DNA of 64,000 nt from Crenobacter caeni (lineage in GTDB: Bacteria > Pseudomonadota > Gammaproteobacteria > Burkholderiales > Chromobacteriaceae), in the NCBI RefSeq assembly GCF_010435965.1, contig NZ_JAAGAA010000007.1, positions 124,001 through 188,000 of the forward strand. The letters run 5' to 3'. The position numbers and the translations under genes are program-made. The stretch's first letter is position 1, and each line of letters starts with the position of its first letter. Shown here piece by piece: positions 53,908 to 63,060 of this stretch. The notes beneath the pieces were generated by a model. It had not been told where the DNA came from, did not search any database, and was given only the letters and a program-made list of their open reading frames with translations.

Positions 53908-55320
53908 ATGGACCTGCAACGTCTGCTCTTGATCGTGCGCGCCCGCTGGAAACTGGGTGTGTGGGTGCTCGGCCTGACCGTGCTGACCGCGCTGGCGGTC
54001 AGCCTTGTCTTGCCTCGGCAATATGTCGCGTCGACCGCCGTGGTGCTCGACGTGAAGTCGCCCGACCCGGTCGCCGGCATGGTGCTGCCCGGCTTGATGC
54101 AGCCGAGCTATCTTGCGACCCAGATGGATATCATCAAGAGCGAGCGGGTTGCCGCGCGCGCCGCGCAGTTGCTGGGCCTGCAAAACGACGTGGCGTTGCG
54201 CGGCGAGTGGATGGCCGCGACCGGCGGCAAGGTCGATTTTGCCGCCTGGATCGGCCAGCAGCTCAGGGGCGCGCTGTCGGTCAACCCGGTGCGTGACAGC
54301 ACGGTGCTCAATATAGACTTCGTTGCCAAATCGCCTGAATTTGCCGCGCAGGCGGCCAACGCCTTTGCCCGCGCATACATCGATACCAGCATCCAGTTGC
54401 GCGCGGCGCCGGCCCAGCAGTACGCCGGCTGGTTCGACGATCAGGTGCGCATGCAGCGTGAACAGCTGGAGAAGGCTCAGCTGGCACTCTCTGCGTTCCA
54501 GCAGAAGACCGGCATCGTCGCCAGCGACGAACGGCTTGACTTCGAGACGGCCAGGCTCAACGACCTCTCTTCGCTGCTGACCCAGGTCGAGTCGCAGAAG
54601 ATGGAGGCCGACAGCAAGGCGCGTACGGCGCAATCGGCCAACCTGCCCGAGGTGCTACAAAACCCGTTGGTAGTCCAGTTGCGCGGAGAGGTCGCGAGGC
54701 TGGAGTCCGAGCTGCGCCAGCAGGTCGCGCGCACCGGTGTCAACCATCCTCAGGTGCGCCAGTTGCAGGCGCAGCTCTCCGAGCTCAAAGGCTCGCTGTC
54801 AGCCGAGATCGCCCGCGTGCGGGCGTCGCTTGGCGCCAGCGGCAAGGCCGGACTCTACCGGGCCGAAGACCTGCAGGCGGCGATCGCGCAGCAAAAGAAC
54901 AAGATCCTCGAGCTGAAAAAGGAGCGCGACGAGATCAGCGTGCTGCAACTGGAGGTCGCCAACGCGCAGAAGGCGTACGACGCGGTCAGCGCGCGCGCCG
55001 CGCAAAGCCGGCTGGAGTCGCAGATGGTGCAGACCAACGTCAGTGTGTTGAGCCGCGCCGAGTCGCCGCTGATCCCGGCGAGCCCCAAGATCCTTCTCAA
55101 CCTGGTGGTGGCGACGGTGGTCGGCGCCGTGCTCGCGCTGGTCGCGATGCTGGTGCGTGAGACGCTCGACCGCCGCGTCAGGCTCGATGGCGAGCTGGTC
55201 GAGATTTGCGGCGTGCAGCAAATCGGGTCTTTGCAGCGGGTGAGGCAGGCGACCGAGACGCCCGCCAAGCGGCTGAGCCCGCCGGGCGCACCACAACTGG
55301 GGGAGAATTCGCATGGCTGA
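53908..55320 (+). CDS. epsF: Polysaccharide chain-length determinant EpsF (PCP family)
   Basis: 470 residues. Membrane span near residues 15-34 (LGVWVLGLTVLTALAVSLVL), a large periplasmic region with coiled coils (about 170-370), and a second span near 390-410 (KILLNLVVATVVGAVLALVA). The GNVR/Wzz architecture fits EpsF of exosortase-B loci, which works with the EpsG kinase-like ATPase to set polymer length. Overlaps epsG by eight bases. Confidence 0.9.
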   Translation: MDLQRLLLIVRARWKLGVWVLGLTVLTALAVSLVLPRQYVASTAVVLDVKSPDPVAGMVLPGLMQPSYLATQMDIIKSERVAARAAQLLGLQNDVALRGEWMAATGGKVDFAAWIGQQLRGALSVNPVRDSTVLNIDFVAKSPEFAAQAANAFARAYIDTSIQLRAAPAQQYAGWFDDQVRMQREQLEKAQLALSAFQQKTGIVASDERLDFETARLNDLSSLLTQVESQKMEADSKARTAQSANLPEVLQNPLVVQLRGEVARLESELRQQVARTGVNHPQVRQLQAQLSELKGSLSAEIARVRASLGASGKAGLYRAEDLQAAIAQQKNKILELKKERDEISVLQLEVANAQKAYDAVSARAAQSRLESQMVQTNVSVLSRAESPLIPASPKILLNLVVATVVGAVLALVAMLVRETLDRRVRLDGELVEICGVQQIGSLQRVRQATETPAKRLSPPGAPQLGENSHG

Positions 55321-56197
55321 AACTGGTCAGCGCCTGGGGGCGCACGAGATCGCGAACGGCAGCGAGCCGCGGCTGGGCGAACTCCTGCAAGGGGAGGGGC
55401 TGCTTGGGCCGGGCGACCTTGAGCGGATCGCTGACGAGCAGGCCAAAAGCGGCATGCGTTTTGGCGAGGCTGCAGTCAGCCTCGGCCTGATCAGCCAAGA
55501 CGAGCTGATGCGCGCGCTGTCGCGCCGCTACGATTACGCCTACCTGCCCGCCGGCGGCCACAACCGGCTGCATCCGTCCCTGCTCGCGTTGTTCGACCCG
55601 TTCGCGACCGGCTGCGAGGCGCTGCGCAGCCTGCGCAGCCAGCTCTTGATCGACGTGTTCGGCCAGGGGCGCGCGACGCGTGCGCTCTCGATCGTCAGTC
55701 CCGGGCACGGCGAGGGGCGCAGCTACGTTGCTGCCAACCTGGCCATCCTGTTTTCGCAGATGGGCGAACGTACGCTATTGATTGACGCCGACCTGCGCAA
55801 GCCCGGCTTGCACGAGCTCTTTTGCCTGGACAACCGTTATGGTCTCTCCAACCTGCTGGCCGGTCATTGCGCGCTCAACGACGCGATCGACGTGATACCC
55901 GAGTTGCCCAACCTGACAGTGCTCAAGGGCGGGGCGGTGCCACCTAACCCGCTCGAACTGTTGAGCCGGGGGCGCCTGCGCGAGCTGATCGACCTGGTGC
56001 GCAAGCATTTCGACGTGATCCTGATCGATACCACCGCGGCGAACGACGGCAGCGACGCCGTGCGCGTCGCGCACGCGGCGGGCTTTGCGATGGTGCTCGC
56101 CTGTGCCGGCCAGACCGGCGTGCGTCCGCTCACGAGTCTGGTGTCCCAGTTGCGCCAGGCTCACGTCGAGCTGGCCGGTTGCGTGATGAACCGCTAG
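55313..56197 (+). CDS. epsG: EpsG, CpsD/Wzc-type ATPase of the chain-length complex
   Basis: 294 residues. An N-terminal segment (about 20-85: LGELLQGEGLLGPGDLERI and FGEAAVSLGLISQDELMRAL) resembles the GspE/PilB N-terminal (T2SSE_N) fold. Then the tyrosine-kinase-type ATPase: Walker A-like SPGHGEGRSYVAANLA with Arg instead of the usual Lys, Walker A' LLIDADLRKPGLHELF, and Walker B VILIDT. It ends CVMNR with no C-terminal Tyr cluster, so autophosphorylation as in Wzc is not expected. It should act with EpsF at the inner membrane. Overlaps epsF; xrtB follows nine bases later. Confidence 0.88.
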   Translation: MAETGQRLGAHEIANGSEPRLGELLQGEGLLGPGDLERIADEQAKSGMRFGEAAVSLGLISQDELMRALSRRYDYAYLPAGGHNRLHPSLLALFDPFATGCEALRSLRSQLLIDVFGQGRATRALSIVSPGHGEGRSYVAANLAILFSQMGERTLLIDADLRKPGLHELFCLDNRYGLSNLLAGHCALNDAIDVIPELPNLTVLKGGAVPPNPLELLSRGRLRELIDLVRKHFDVILIDTTAANDGSDAVRVAHAAGFAMVLACAGQTGVRPLTSLVSQLRQAHVELAGCVMNR

Positions 56198-56206
56198 GGG
56201 CGCGCG

Positions 56207-57070
56207 ATGCCGACCTGCAAGCTGCTTTCCGCGCCGATCCGGCTTTGGTATCCCGCAGCCTGGTTGGTGGCTGCTGGCCTCGCCGCCTTGCTGCTGCCGA
56301 CCGTATGGCGGCTGTACGGGGGCGTGTGGCAGCACGAGCAGCAGGGGCACGGCCCGCTGGTGCTGGCGGTGGTGCTCTGGCTGTTCTGGCAAAAGCGGGG
56401 CGAACTCTTGGCGCTTGAAATGCGCCCCGCACCGCTCTCTGGCTGGAGCCTGCTGATCCTCGCCTTGCTTGGCTATGTGCTCGGCCGCTCGCAGGGCATC
56501 CTGCTGTTCGAAGTTGGCGTCTTTCCCGTACTGGTCGCCGCGCTGCTGCTGCTCTTTATCGGGGTGGAAGCGGTGCGGTGCGTGTGGTTCGCACTCTTTT
56601 TCATGCTGTTCCTGATCCCGCTGCCCTTGGCCGTGGTCGACGCGCTGACTGGGCCGATGAAGCTCGCGGTGTCGGTCGTCGTCGAATGGCTGTTGCAACT
56701 CTTCGGCTACCCGGCGGCCCGCAGCGGGGTGATCCTGCAGGTGGGACCCTACCAGTTGCTGGTCGCCGACGCCTGCGCCGGGCTGCAGACGCTGTTCACA
56801 CTCGAGGCGATGGGGCTTCTGTACCTGAACTTGGTGCGCACGGCCTCGTGGTCGCGCAATGTGGTGCTGGCCTTGCTGATCGTGCCGATCAGTTTCATGG
56901 CGAACGTGCTCAGGGTGCTGATCCTGGTGCTGATCACCTATTACTTCGGCGACGCCGCCGGACAGGGCTTTTTGCACGGCTTCTCCGGCATCGTACTGTT
57001 CATGCTCGCCCTCTTGATGATCATCGCGACCGACGCCTTGTTGCGCCTGCCTGCCAGGAGTGCGTCATGA
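56207..57070 (+). CDS. xrtB: Exosortase B
   Basis: 287 residues with about eight membrane spans. Exosortase catalytic residues are all present: Cys190 in LLVADACAGLQTLFT, Arg236 in FMANVLRVLILV and His257 in GFLHGFSGIVLF; the N-terminal EQQGHGPLVLAVV motif is typical. Exosortases cleave and sort proteins with a PEP-CTERM-type tail. The XrtB subtype is tied to methanolan-like exopolysaccharide loci and usually accompanied by EpsI. Overlaps epsI (ATGA). No PEP-CTERM gene is visible in the window. Confidence 0.92.
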   Translation: MPTCKLLSAPIRLWYPAAWLVAAGLAALLLPTVWRLYGGVWQHEQQGHGPLVLAVVLWLFWQKRGELLALEMRPAPLSGWSLLILALLGYVLGRSQGILLFEVGVFPVLVAALLLLFIGVEAVRCVWFALFFMLFLIPLPLAVVDALTGPMKLAVSVVVEWLLQLFGYPAARSGVILQVGPYQLLVADACAGLQTLFTLEAMGLLYLNLVRTASWSRNVVLALLIVPISFMANVLRVLILVLITYYFGDAAGQGFLHGFSGIVLFMLALLMIIATDALLRLPARSAS

Positions 57071-57756
57071 GCGGACAAACTAGGCGGGCTTTCCTTGCTT
57101 CGGCGCTGATGGGCGGTGCCGCGCTGGCCGCGTGGGCGGCGACGCCGACCCGCCTGCTCGCCGCCGGCCGCCCCGCGGCTGCGCTCTCGGCCCAGCTGCC
57201 GCAGGCTTTCGGCGCGTGGCGGGTGGACGAGGGCGCCGCGCGGCAGGTGGTGAACCCGCAGCAGCAAAGCGAACTGGCCCGCATCTACGCCGACACGCTC
57301 TCGCGTGTCTACGTCAACGACGAGGGGCAACGCATCATGCTCTCGCTCGCCTACGGGCGCGACCAGCGCGACGGCATGGAATTGCACTACCCGGAGGTGT
57401 GTTACCCGGCGCAGGGCTTCCGAGAGCAGGCGGCGCGCGACGCGACGCTCGCGCTGCCCGGGCGGCAGATGCCAGTGCGCGAACTCTTCATGACGCTGGG
57501 TGGTTACCGCCGCGAGCCGGTCACCTACTGGTCGCTGGTCGGCGACGAGGTGGTGCGCGGGCGGCGCAGCAAGAAGATGGCCGAGATGGCGTACGGCCTG
57601 TCCGGGGTGGTCCCGGACGGGCTCCTGTTCCGAGTCTCGAGCATCGGGCCGGACGACGCGGCCTCGTACGCGCTGCACCACGACTTCGTGCATGCGCTGT
57701 ACGGCGCGCTTGACGAGAGCGCCCGCGACAGGTTTTTCGGGAGGGCGCATGGCTAG
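57067..57756 (+). CDS. epsI: Exosortase-associated protein EpsI
   Basis: 229 residues. A Tat-like or Sec signal (RRAFLASALMGGAALAAWAA) is followed by the EpsI domain: QAFGAWRVDEG, the conserved YGRDQRDGMELHYPEVCYPAQG stretch (Cys included; shown here in part), and a C-terminal acidic tail. EpsI proteins occur next to exosortases, sometimes fused to them, and are thought to support cleavage of the target. Overlaps both xrtB and the polymerase gene. Confidence 0.9.
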   Translation: MSGQTRRAFLASALMGGAALAAWAATPTRLLAAGRPAAALSAQLPQAFGAWRVDEGAARQVVNPQQQSELARIYADTLSRVYVNDEGQRIMLSLAYGRDQRDGMELHYPEVCYPAQGFREQAARDATLALPGRQMPVRELFMTLGGYRREPVTYWSLVGDEVVRGRRSKKMAEMAYGLSGVVPDGLLFRVSSIGPDDAASYALHHDFVHALYGALDESARDRFFGRAHG

Positions 57757-59281
57757 CCTGCTGCCGCTGCGCGCCTGGTGGCCGGAACCCCTCTCCCGTC
57801 TCAAGGCCTACCTGCCCGAGATGGTGGCCTTTGCCGTGTCGGCGCTGTTGGCGGTTGCCTCAGGCGTGCTGGTCGCCCACGGCAACCCGGTGAATGTCGC
57901 GCTGCTCATGGGCATGGTGGCCGGTTTTGTGCTGCTGGCCAGGCCGCAGCTGATCGTCTGGCTGATCCTGGTGGGTACCTTGCTGGTGATGGGGCCGGTC
58001 GGCCTGTTCTTTCCAGGACTGCTCAAGATTTCGTGGGCATTTTCACTGCTGGGCGTGATGTTGTTGGGCATTGCCACCGTCCGCCTGCTGTTGAATGCGG
58101 ACGCACGCGAGGGCATGCCGGTCTTTGTCTGGCTGCTGGCTGCCTTGCCGGTTTACGCCGTGCTCGCCTCTTTGCCGGCGGACAGCTCGCTGAACGAGTC
58201 GGCGGCCGGCTGGAAGCGGATCTTCCAGTTCTTCGGCCTGCTGCTGTTCGTCGCTGCCTTGCCGGTCAATGCAGACAGCGAGCGGCTGCTGGCGCGCTGC
58301 TGCCGCTTCCTGTTCTGGCTTGCGCTGCTGCAATTGCCGTTTGCGCTCTACCAATACCTGTTCCTCGTCCCCTTGCGTATCGGCATGGGCGATGGGGTGG
58401 TGCCGATCGACATCGTCAGCGGCAGCTTCGAGGCGAACATGACCGGAGGCGGCTCAAGCGGGACGATGGCGATGTTCCTCCTGTGCGGGCTGGCCGGCAC
58501 GCTGACGGCGTGGCACCGGCGCGTGATCCCCGTCTGGGGGGCGCTCGCGGCCGTACCCTTGCTCTGCGCGCCGCTGCTGCTGGGTGAAACCAAGGTGGTA
58601 CTGATCCTGCTGCCTGTCGTGCTGCTGTTTGCCTACCGCGACGTGATCAGGCGCAGTCCCTTGCTAGCCGTGCTGCTGGTGCTGTTGCTCGCCAGCGCGA
58701 TGGTCGCGCTGTTGTGGGTGTACTTCGTGTTCTTCAACGACGGACTGCTCACCCCCGAACAGCAGTTCGTGCAGGCGATCGCGTACAACTTCGGCGAGCA
58801 CGGCTACGTCGACCGCTACAGCCTCAACCGCACGACGGTGCTCTCCTTCTGGTTTGCCGAGCACGGCTGGCACAACCCGCTGGAAACCTTCTTCGGCCAT
58901 GGCCTGGGAGCGTCGTATTCCGCGGACGCCACGCTGCAGGCAGGTTACCTGTCGCGACGCTATCCGCTGATGAACATCAACCTCAACACGCTCTCGACAC
59001 TGTTGTGGGACACCGGCCTCGCTGGCGCGCTGCTGTTCTGCCTTGCGCTATTTGCCCTGCTGCGCTCCACGTGGCGCGTGCAGGCGCCACCGGGCGTCGC
59101 CGCGGCCTTGCAGGTGGCAGCCTGCTGCTTCCTGCTGGCACTGTGGTACAGCGACGCGCTGATCGTCGCGTCGAGTTTCGAGGTGTTGTTCGCTTTTGCA
59201 GCCGGGTACCTTGCCTGGCTGGTCAAGAAGGAGCGCAAGCGCGATGAAGCTGCTGTACCTGACCCGCGAACCTTGTCCTAG
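57749..59281 (+). CDS. O-antigen ligase / Wzy-type polymerase-like membrane protein
   Basis: 510 residues from the ATG at 57749 inside the epsI end. About 12 hydrophobic spans with a long periplasmic loop (residues about 375-440) containing YNFGEHGYVDRYSLNRTTVL and the LETFFGHGLGASYSADATLQ segment, the profile of O-antigen ligase/Wzy proteins (Wzy_C). It probably polymerises lipid-linked repeat units in the periplasm. Overlaps the next glycosyltransferase by 38 bases. Confidence 0.85.
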   Translation: MASLLPLRAWWPEPLSRLKAYLPEMVAFAVSALLAVASGVLVAHGNPVNVALLMGMVAGFVLLARPQLIVWLILVGTLLVMGPVGLFFPGLLKISWAFSLLGVMLLGIATVRLLLNADAREGMPVFVWLLAALPVYAVLASLPADSSLNESAAGWKRIFQFFGLLLFVAALPVNADSERLLARCCRFLFWLALLQLPFALYQYLFLVPLRIGMGDGVVPIDIVSGSFEANMTGGGSSGTMAMFLLCGLAGTLTAWHRRVIPVWGALAAVPLLCAPLLLGETKVVLILLPVVLLFAYRDVIRRSPLLAVLLVLLLASAMVALLWVYFVFFNDGLLTPEQQFVQAIAYNFGEHGYVDRYSLNRTTVLSFWFAEHGWHNPLETFFGHGLGASYSADATLQAGYLSRRYPLMNINLNTLSTLLWDTGLAGALLFCLALFALLRSTWRVQAPPGVAAALQVAACCFLLALWYSDALIVASSFEVLFAFAAGYLAWLVKKERKRDEAAVPDPRTLS

Positions 59282-60467
59282 CTTGCGCGCGGACCTGGCC
59301 GTGCTGTTCGGCAAGGTGTTGCCTCAATACGGCATCCAGTCGGACCTCGTCGGCGAGCGCGACGCGGTGCTATCCGATGTCTGGGGCGGCGGTCGCATCT
59401 TTGCGCGGCCGGTGTATTCGCGCATCCGGCGGTTGGCGGTCAAGTTCCTGTCGCTAATCGACGCGTACCGCCTGTGCCGGCAGGGCGGTTACGACGCCTT
59501 GCAGGTGCGCGACCGCATTCTGGGCGCCGCGGCAGGGCTGATGATCGCCCGCCTGTTCGGTCTGCCTTTTTATTACTGGCTGTCCTTGCCGTTTCCCGAA
59601 GCGTGGATTGACCTTGGCCGCGGGCGGGCACCCAGCGCTTCGTCGCGCCTGCAGCGGCTGCTCTGGCGCATCCGCGGGACGTTGGCGTTCTGGCTGCTCT
59701 ACCGGGTGGTGCTGCCGCGCGCCGACCATGTGTTCGCGCAGAGCGAGGCGATGAAGGCGGTGCTGGCCGGCTACGGCGTGCCAGCCGAGCGCATCAGCGC
59801 TGTGCCGATGGGGGTGGACATGCAGCCTGGCCAGCCCCTGCCCGAAGCCACGGACGACCCCTTTTACCGGGACAAGACGCTGCTCGTCTACCTGGGCGCG
59901 CTCGAGCGGCTGCGCCACCCCGAGGTGCTGCTCGAGGCGCTCCTGATGGTCAGGGCTAAACGCCCGGACACGGTGCTGCTCTTGATCGGCGACTCGGAAC
60001 TCGCATGCGACCGCGCGTGGCTTGCCGCGCAGATCTCCGGCCGGGGCCTGTCGGACTGTGTGCGGGTGACCGGCTGGCTGGCGCAGGCCGAAGCCTACCG
60101 CTACTTGCGCGCGGCGGCCGTCGGCCTGTCGCCCGTCCCGCGCAGCCGGGTGTTCGAGGTGAGTTCACCGACCAAGGTTGCCGAGTACCTGGCCAACGGT
60201 TTGCCGGTGGTCGCCAACGATCAGGCCGACCAGGCGCATGTGCTGCAAATGACCGGTTGCGGGGTCAGCGTACCCTTCGACGCTGGTGCATTCGCCGACG
60301 CGATCCTCGGGCTGCTGCAGGACCCGGAGCGGCGCGCACAGATGGCCGCGCGTGCGCCGCAGGCCATTTACGCGCTCAGGAGTTACGACGTGCTGGGTAA
60401 GCGGCTGGCGACGGTCTACCGCGCGCTTGAAAAGCGCGGACAACTGGCCGAGCTTTTCGAGGTGTGA
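59244..60467 (+). CDS. Glycosyltransferase family 4 protein
   Basis: 407 residues from the ATG at 59244, with AAGGAG 10 bases upstream inside the polymerase gene. GT-B fold: N-terminal acceptor domain (MKLLYLTREPCPSLRADLA), then the donor-binding half with FEVSSPTKVAEYLANGLPVV, the PTKVxEYL pattern common in WcaI/WbuB-like transferases. Several hydrophobic stretches suggest membrane association. It would extend the lipid-linked repeat unit. A mannosyl- or fucosyl-type donor cannot be chosen from sequence. Confidence 0.85.
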   Translation: MKLLYLTREPCPSLRADLAVLFGKVLPQYGIQSDLVGERDAVLSDVWGGGRIFARPVYSRIRRLAVKFLSLIDAYRLCRQGGYDALQVRDRILGAAAGLMIARLFGLPFYYWLSLPFPEAWIDLGRGRAPSASSRLQRLLWRIRGTLAFWLLYRVVLPRADHVFAQSEAMKAVLAGYGVPAERISAVPMGVDMQPGQPLPEATDDPFYRDKTLLVYLGALERLRHPEVLLEALLMVRAKRPDTVLLLIGDSELACDRAWLAAQISGRGLSDCVRVTGWLAQAEAYRYLRAAAVGLSPVPRSRVFEVSSPTKVAEYLANGLPVVANDQADQAHVLQMTGCGVSVPFDAGAFADAILGLLQDPERRAQMAARAPQAIYALRSYDVLGKRLATVYRALEKRGQLAELFEV

Positions 60468-60494
60468 GCACCTATCGACTTTCAGGGGACGACC

Positions 60495-60950
60495 ATGCCG
60501 GTGATTGCGATCTACCGCGCCGCGCGCTGGTGCCACCAGCGCCGGGTGCCGTTGCTGCCCACGCTGCTCAAGGTGTTCAACCGCATCGCGTTTTCAGTCG
60601 TGTTGCCGCCGGCGGCCCAACTGGGGCGCAACGTGTTGCTGAGTTACCAGGGGCTGGGTACGGTCATCCACAAGGCGGCGGTGATCGAGGACGACGTGAC
60701 CATCGGCAGCGGCGTCACCATTGGCGGGCGCTCAGGGCAAGCGGGCGCGCCGAGAATCGGCCAGGGCACGATGATCGGCACCGGTGCGAAGGTGCTCGGC
60801 GCCATCCGGGTAGGTCGGCACGTGTCGATCGGTGCGAACGCGGTAGTGCTCGATGATCTGCCTGATTACGCAGTGGCCGTCGGCATGCCGGCGCGGGTTG
60901 TACGCATCAACCGTCCCGAAGACCTGCCCGACTACCGGGACTTCAGCTAA
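60495..60950 (+). CDS. Left-handed beta-helix acetyltransferase, serine-acetyltransferase-like
   Basis: 151 residues. Hexapeptide repeats run from about residue 45 to 135 (for example VIEDDVTIGSGVTIGGRSG and IRVGRHVSIGANAVVLDDL), the coil of acetyl- or acyl-CoA transferases; the closest look is to serine O-acetyltransferase-like EPS proteins. In this setting an O-acetyl modification of the polymer is more likely than cysteine synthesis. AGGGGACGACC precedes the ATG. Confidence 0.82.
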   Translation: MPVIAIYRAARWCHQRRVPLLPTLLKVFNRIAFSVVLPPAAQLGRNVLLSYQGLGTVIHKAAVIEDDVTIGSGVTIGGRSGQAGAPRIGQGTMIGTGAKVLGAIRVGRHVSIGANAVVLDDLPDYAVAVGMPARVVRINRPEDLPDYRDFS

Positions 60951-60962
60951 CAAGGAGGGCAT

Positions 60963-62036
60963 GTGGCGGCCAGCGGCAAGAAGATCGTGATGGCGGGCGT
61001 GGCGATGCAGTCGCCTGGCGGGATGACCAGCGTGGTGCGTTGCTACCGCAAGTTCGGCCTGTTCGAGCGGCACGACGTCGTTTACCTGGAAACCTACCGG
61101 AACCCGGGGCTGCTCAGCCAGCTCAGGGTCTTCGTCCCTGCGGTATGGAGGCTGTTGGGCATGCTGCTTGGCAAAGAGGTGGCGCTGTTGCATGTGCATA
61201 CGGCGTCCTACGGGAGCTTTGGCCGCAAATCTATTTTGTGCGCGCTCGCGCAGGCGTTTTCCGTCCCGTATATCGTCCACGTCCATTGCGGCGAATTCCT
61301 CGACTTTTACCAGCGCCACAGTGGGCGGCTTTCGGGGCGCTTTATTGCAAGAACCTTGAACCACGCCTGCCTGGTGTGGGTGCTGTCCGAAGGCTGGAAG
61401 GAAAAATTTTTGGCCACCTTCCCGCTTGCGCGGGTCGAAGTGCTGACCAACCCGGTCGAGCCGGCCCAGGGTGTGGGCGAGGTGTCGGCGGCGACGCGCT
61501 ACATCCTGTTCCTTGGCCGTTTGCGGCAGAAGAAGGGCGTATACGACCTGGTGCGGGCGTTTGCCCGCATCCGCCCCCAATTCCCGGACGTGTCGCTGGT
61601 TCTGGCGGGAGACGGCGAGTTGGAGGAGGTCGGCCAACTGGCTGCCGAGCTTGGGGTGGCCGACGCGGTGCGCCTGACAGGGTGGGTGGAGGATGATGCC
61701 AAGCAGCGGCTGCTGTCCGGGGCAGAAGTCCTGGCCTTGCCTTCCTATTTCGAGGGGTTGCCGATATCGATCCTGGAAGCGATGGCTGCCGGCGTCCCCG
61801 TCATCGCCTCGCGGGTCGGCAGCATCCCGGAGGCGCTGGAAGACGGACGCTGCGGGGTCTTGTTCGAACCGGGCGACGTCGATGCCCTGGCGGATGGATT
61901 GAAAAGCCTGCTTGAAAACAGTTGTTTTGCATCTATGCTTTCATCATTGGGGCTCGAGCGGGTCAACCAGCATTACGCGGTAAAGCCTGTCATCCACAGG
62001 CTGGAGAAGGTTTACCGAGAGTGCTCGATCAAGTAA
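60963..62036 (+). CDS. Glycosyltransferase family 4 protein
   Basis: 357 residues, GTG at 60963 after AAGGAGGGC. GT-B transferase: N-terminal acceptor domain beginning KIVMAGVAMQSPGGMTSVVR, donor domain with LFLGRLRQKKGVYDLVRAF and the E-x7-E catalytic motif YFEGLPISILEAMAAGVPV. Soluble or peripheral at the inner membrane, presumably adding one sugar of the repeat unit. The downstream 75-base gap has no clear promoter or terminator. Confidence 0.88.
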   Translation: MAASGKKIVMAGVAMQSPGGMTSVVRCYRKFGLFERHDVVYLETYRNPGLLSQLRVFVPAVWRLLGMLLGKEVALLHVHTASYGSFGRKSILCALAQAFSVPYIVHVHCGEFLDFYQRHSGRLSGRFIARTLNHACLVWVLSEGWKEKFLATFPLARVEVLTNPVEPAQGVGEVSAATRYILFLGRLRQKKGVYDLVRAFARIRPQFPDVSLVLAGDGELEEVGQLAAELGVADAVRLTGWVEDDAKQRLLSGAEVLALPSYFEGLPISILEAMAAGVPVIASRVGSIPEALEDGRCGVLFEPGDVDALADGLKSLLENSCFASMLSSLGLERVNQHYAVKPVIHRLEKVYRECSIK

Positions 62037-62117
62037 TCCCCGCTGCCATCGCTTGCAGCCTGCCGCGGCTAGCAGCCCGCTCCGGTCGGCCGCTTAACTC
62101 AATCTGCCGGGGTGAAC

Positions 62118-62567
62118 ATGAAACTCAAGGTGCTTGCGGTCGCGTCGGGCGGAGGGCACTGGACGCAGATGATGCGTCTGGTTCCAGCCTTTTCCGGCTG
62201 CGAAGTGGTCTTCGTGGGGGTCAAGGCGATGTATCGGGATGACGTGGCCGGCGCGCGTTTCTATGCCATCCCCGATGTCAGCCGTCTGCATCTTGCGAGC
62301 CTGCCCCGGGCGTTGTTTGCCTTAGCCGGCATCCTGCTGCGTGAGCGCCCGCAGGTCGTGGTGACCACCGGATCGGCGCCCGGCTTGCTGGCGCTCAGGC
62401 TCGCACGGCTGTTGGGCATGCGTACCGTGTGGATAGACAGCGTCGCCAACGTCGAAGAGTTGTCCTTGTCGGGGCGCAAGGCTAGGCGCTATGCCGATCT
62501 CTGGCTGACCCAATGGCCGCATCTGGCCAAAGAGCAGGGACCCGAGTACAGGGGGAGCCTGCTGTGA
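62118..62567 (+). CDS. Alg14/PssD-like glycosyltransferase subunit
   Basis: 149 residues from the ATG at 62118; GTG at 62112 is an alternative. The N-terminal VLAVASGGGHWTQMMRLVPAF motif and the VVTTGSAPGLLALRLARLLG region are typical of Alg14/PssD, the membrane-anchored partner that recruits a separate catalytic subunit. Overlaps the PssE-like gene by four bases (GTGA). Together they form one functional glycosyltransferase in two chains. Confidence 0.88.
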   Translation: MKLKVLAVASGGGHWTQMMRLVPAFSGCEVVFVGVKAMYRDDVAGARFYAIPDVSRLHLASLPRALFALAGILLRERPQVVVTTGSAPGLLALRLARLLGMRTVWIDSVANVEELSLSGRKARRYADLWLTQWPHLAKEQGPEYRGSLL

Positions 62568-63046
62568 AAATCTTCCTGACCGTCGGCTCCATGCTGCCGT
62601 TCCCGCGCCTGGTGCGGGCAGTCGATGCCTGGGCCGCCCAAACCCCGCAGGCCGAGGTGTTCGCACAGATCGGTGACGGCGCTGAGACGCCGCAACATTT
62701 TCCGTCTTCACCCATGCTCGCGCCCAAGTCGTACCGCCAGCACTTTGCCGAGGCGGACCTGGTGGTGTCGCATGTAGGCATGGGGACGGTGATTACCGCC
62801 GCCGAGCTCGGTAGACCCCTGTTGCTGTTGCCCAGGCGACCGGACTTGGGTGAGGTGACCAGCGGCCATCAACTGGCGACCGCGCAGTGGCTGCGCGACA
62901 AGCCCGGCATCACGATCGCCGAAGAGGTTGCGCAGTTGTTGTCGTTGCTGGACGCCGGCGCCTGGCGCTCGGGCAGGATAGACGTGGCAAGCCATGCGCG
63001 GACAGACCTGTTGCAGGCCGTCCGGCAATTCATCCATTCAAGTTGA
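62564..63046 (+). CDS. Alg13/PssE-like catalytic glycosyltransferase subunit
   Basis: 160 residues, start GTG at 62564. Corresponds to the C-terminal half of GT28 enzymes (MurG/Alg13): KIFLTVGSMLPFPRLVRAVD at the start, then VVSHVGMGTVITAAELGRP and LLLPRRPDLGEVTSGHQLAT, the nucleotide-sugar binding region. Works with the preceding PssD-like protein, as in rhizobial and streptococcal polysaccharide loci. The donor, often UDP-glucuronate or UDP-galactose in relatives, is not resolved. Confidence 0.88.
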   Translation: MKIFLTVGSMLPFPRLVRAVDAWAAQTPQAEVFAQIGDGAETPQHFPSSPMLAPKSYRQHFAEADLVVSHVGMGTVITAAELGRPLLLLPRRPDLGEVTSGHQLATAQWLRDKPGITIAEEVAQLLSLLDAGAWRSGRIDVASHARTDLLQAVRQFIHSS

Positions 63047-63060
63047 GGCGGGGGGACGCA

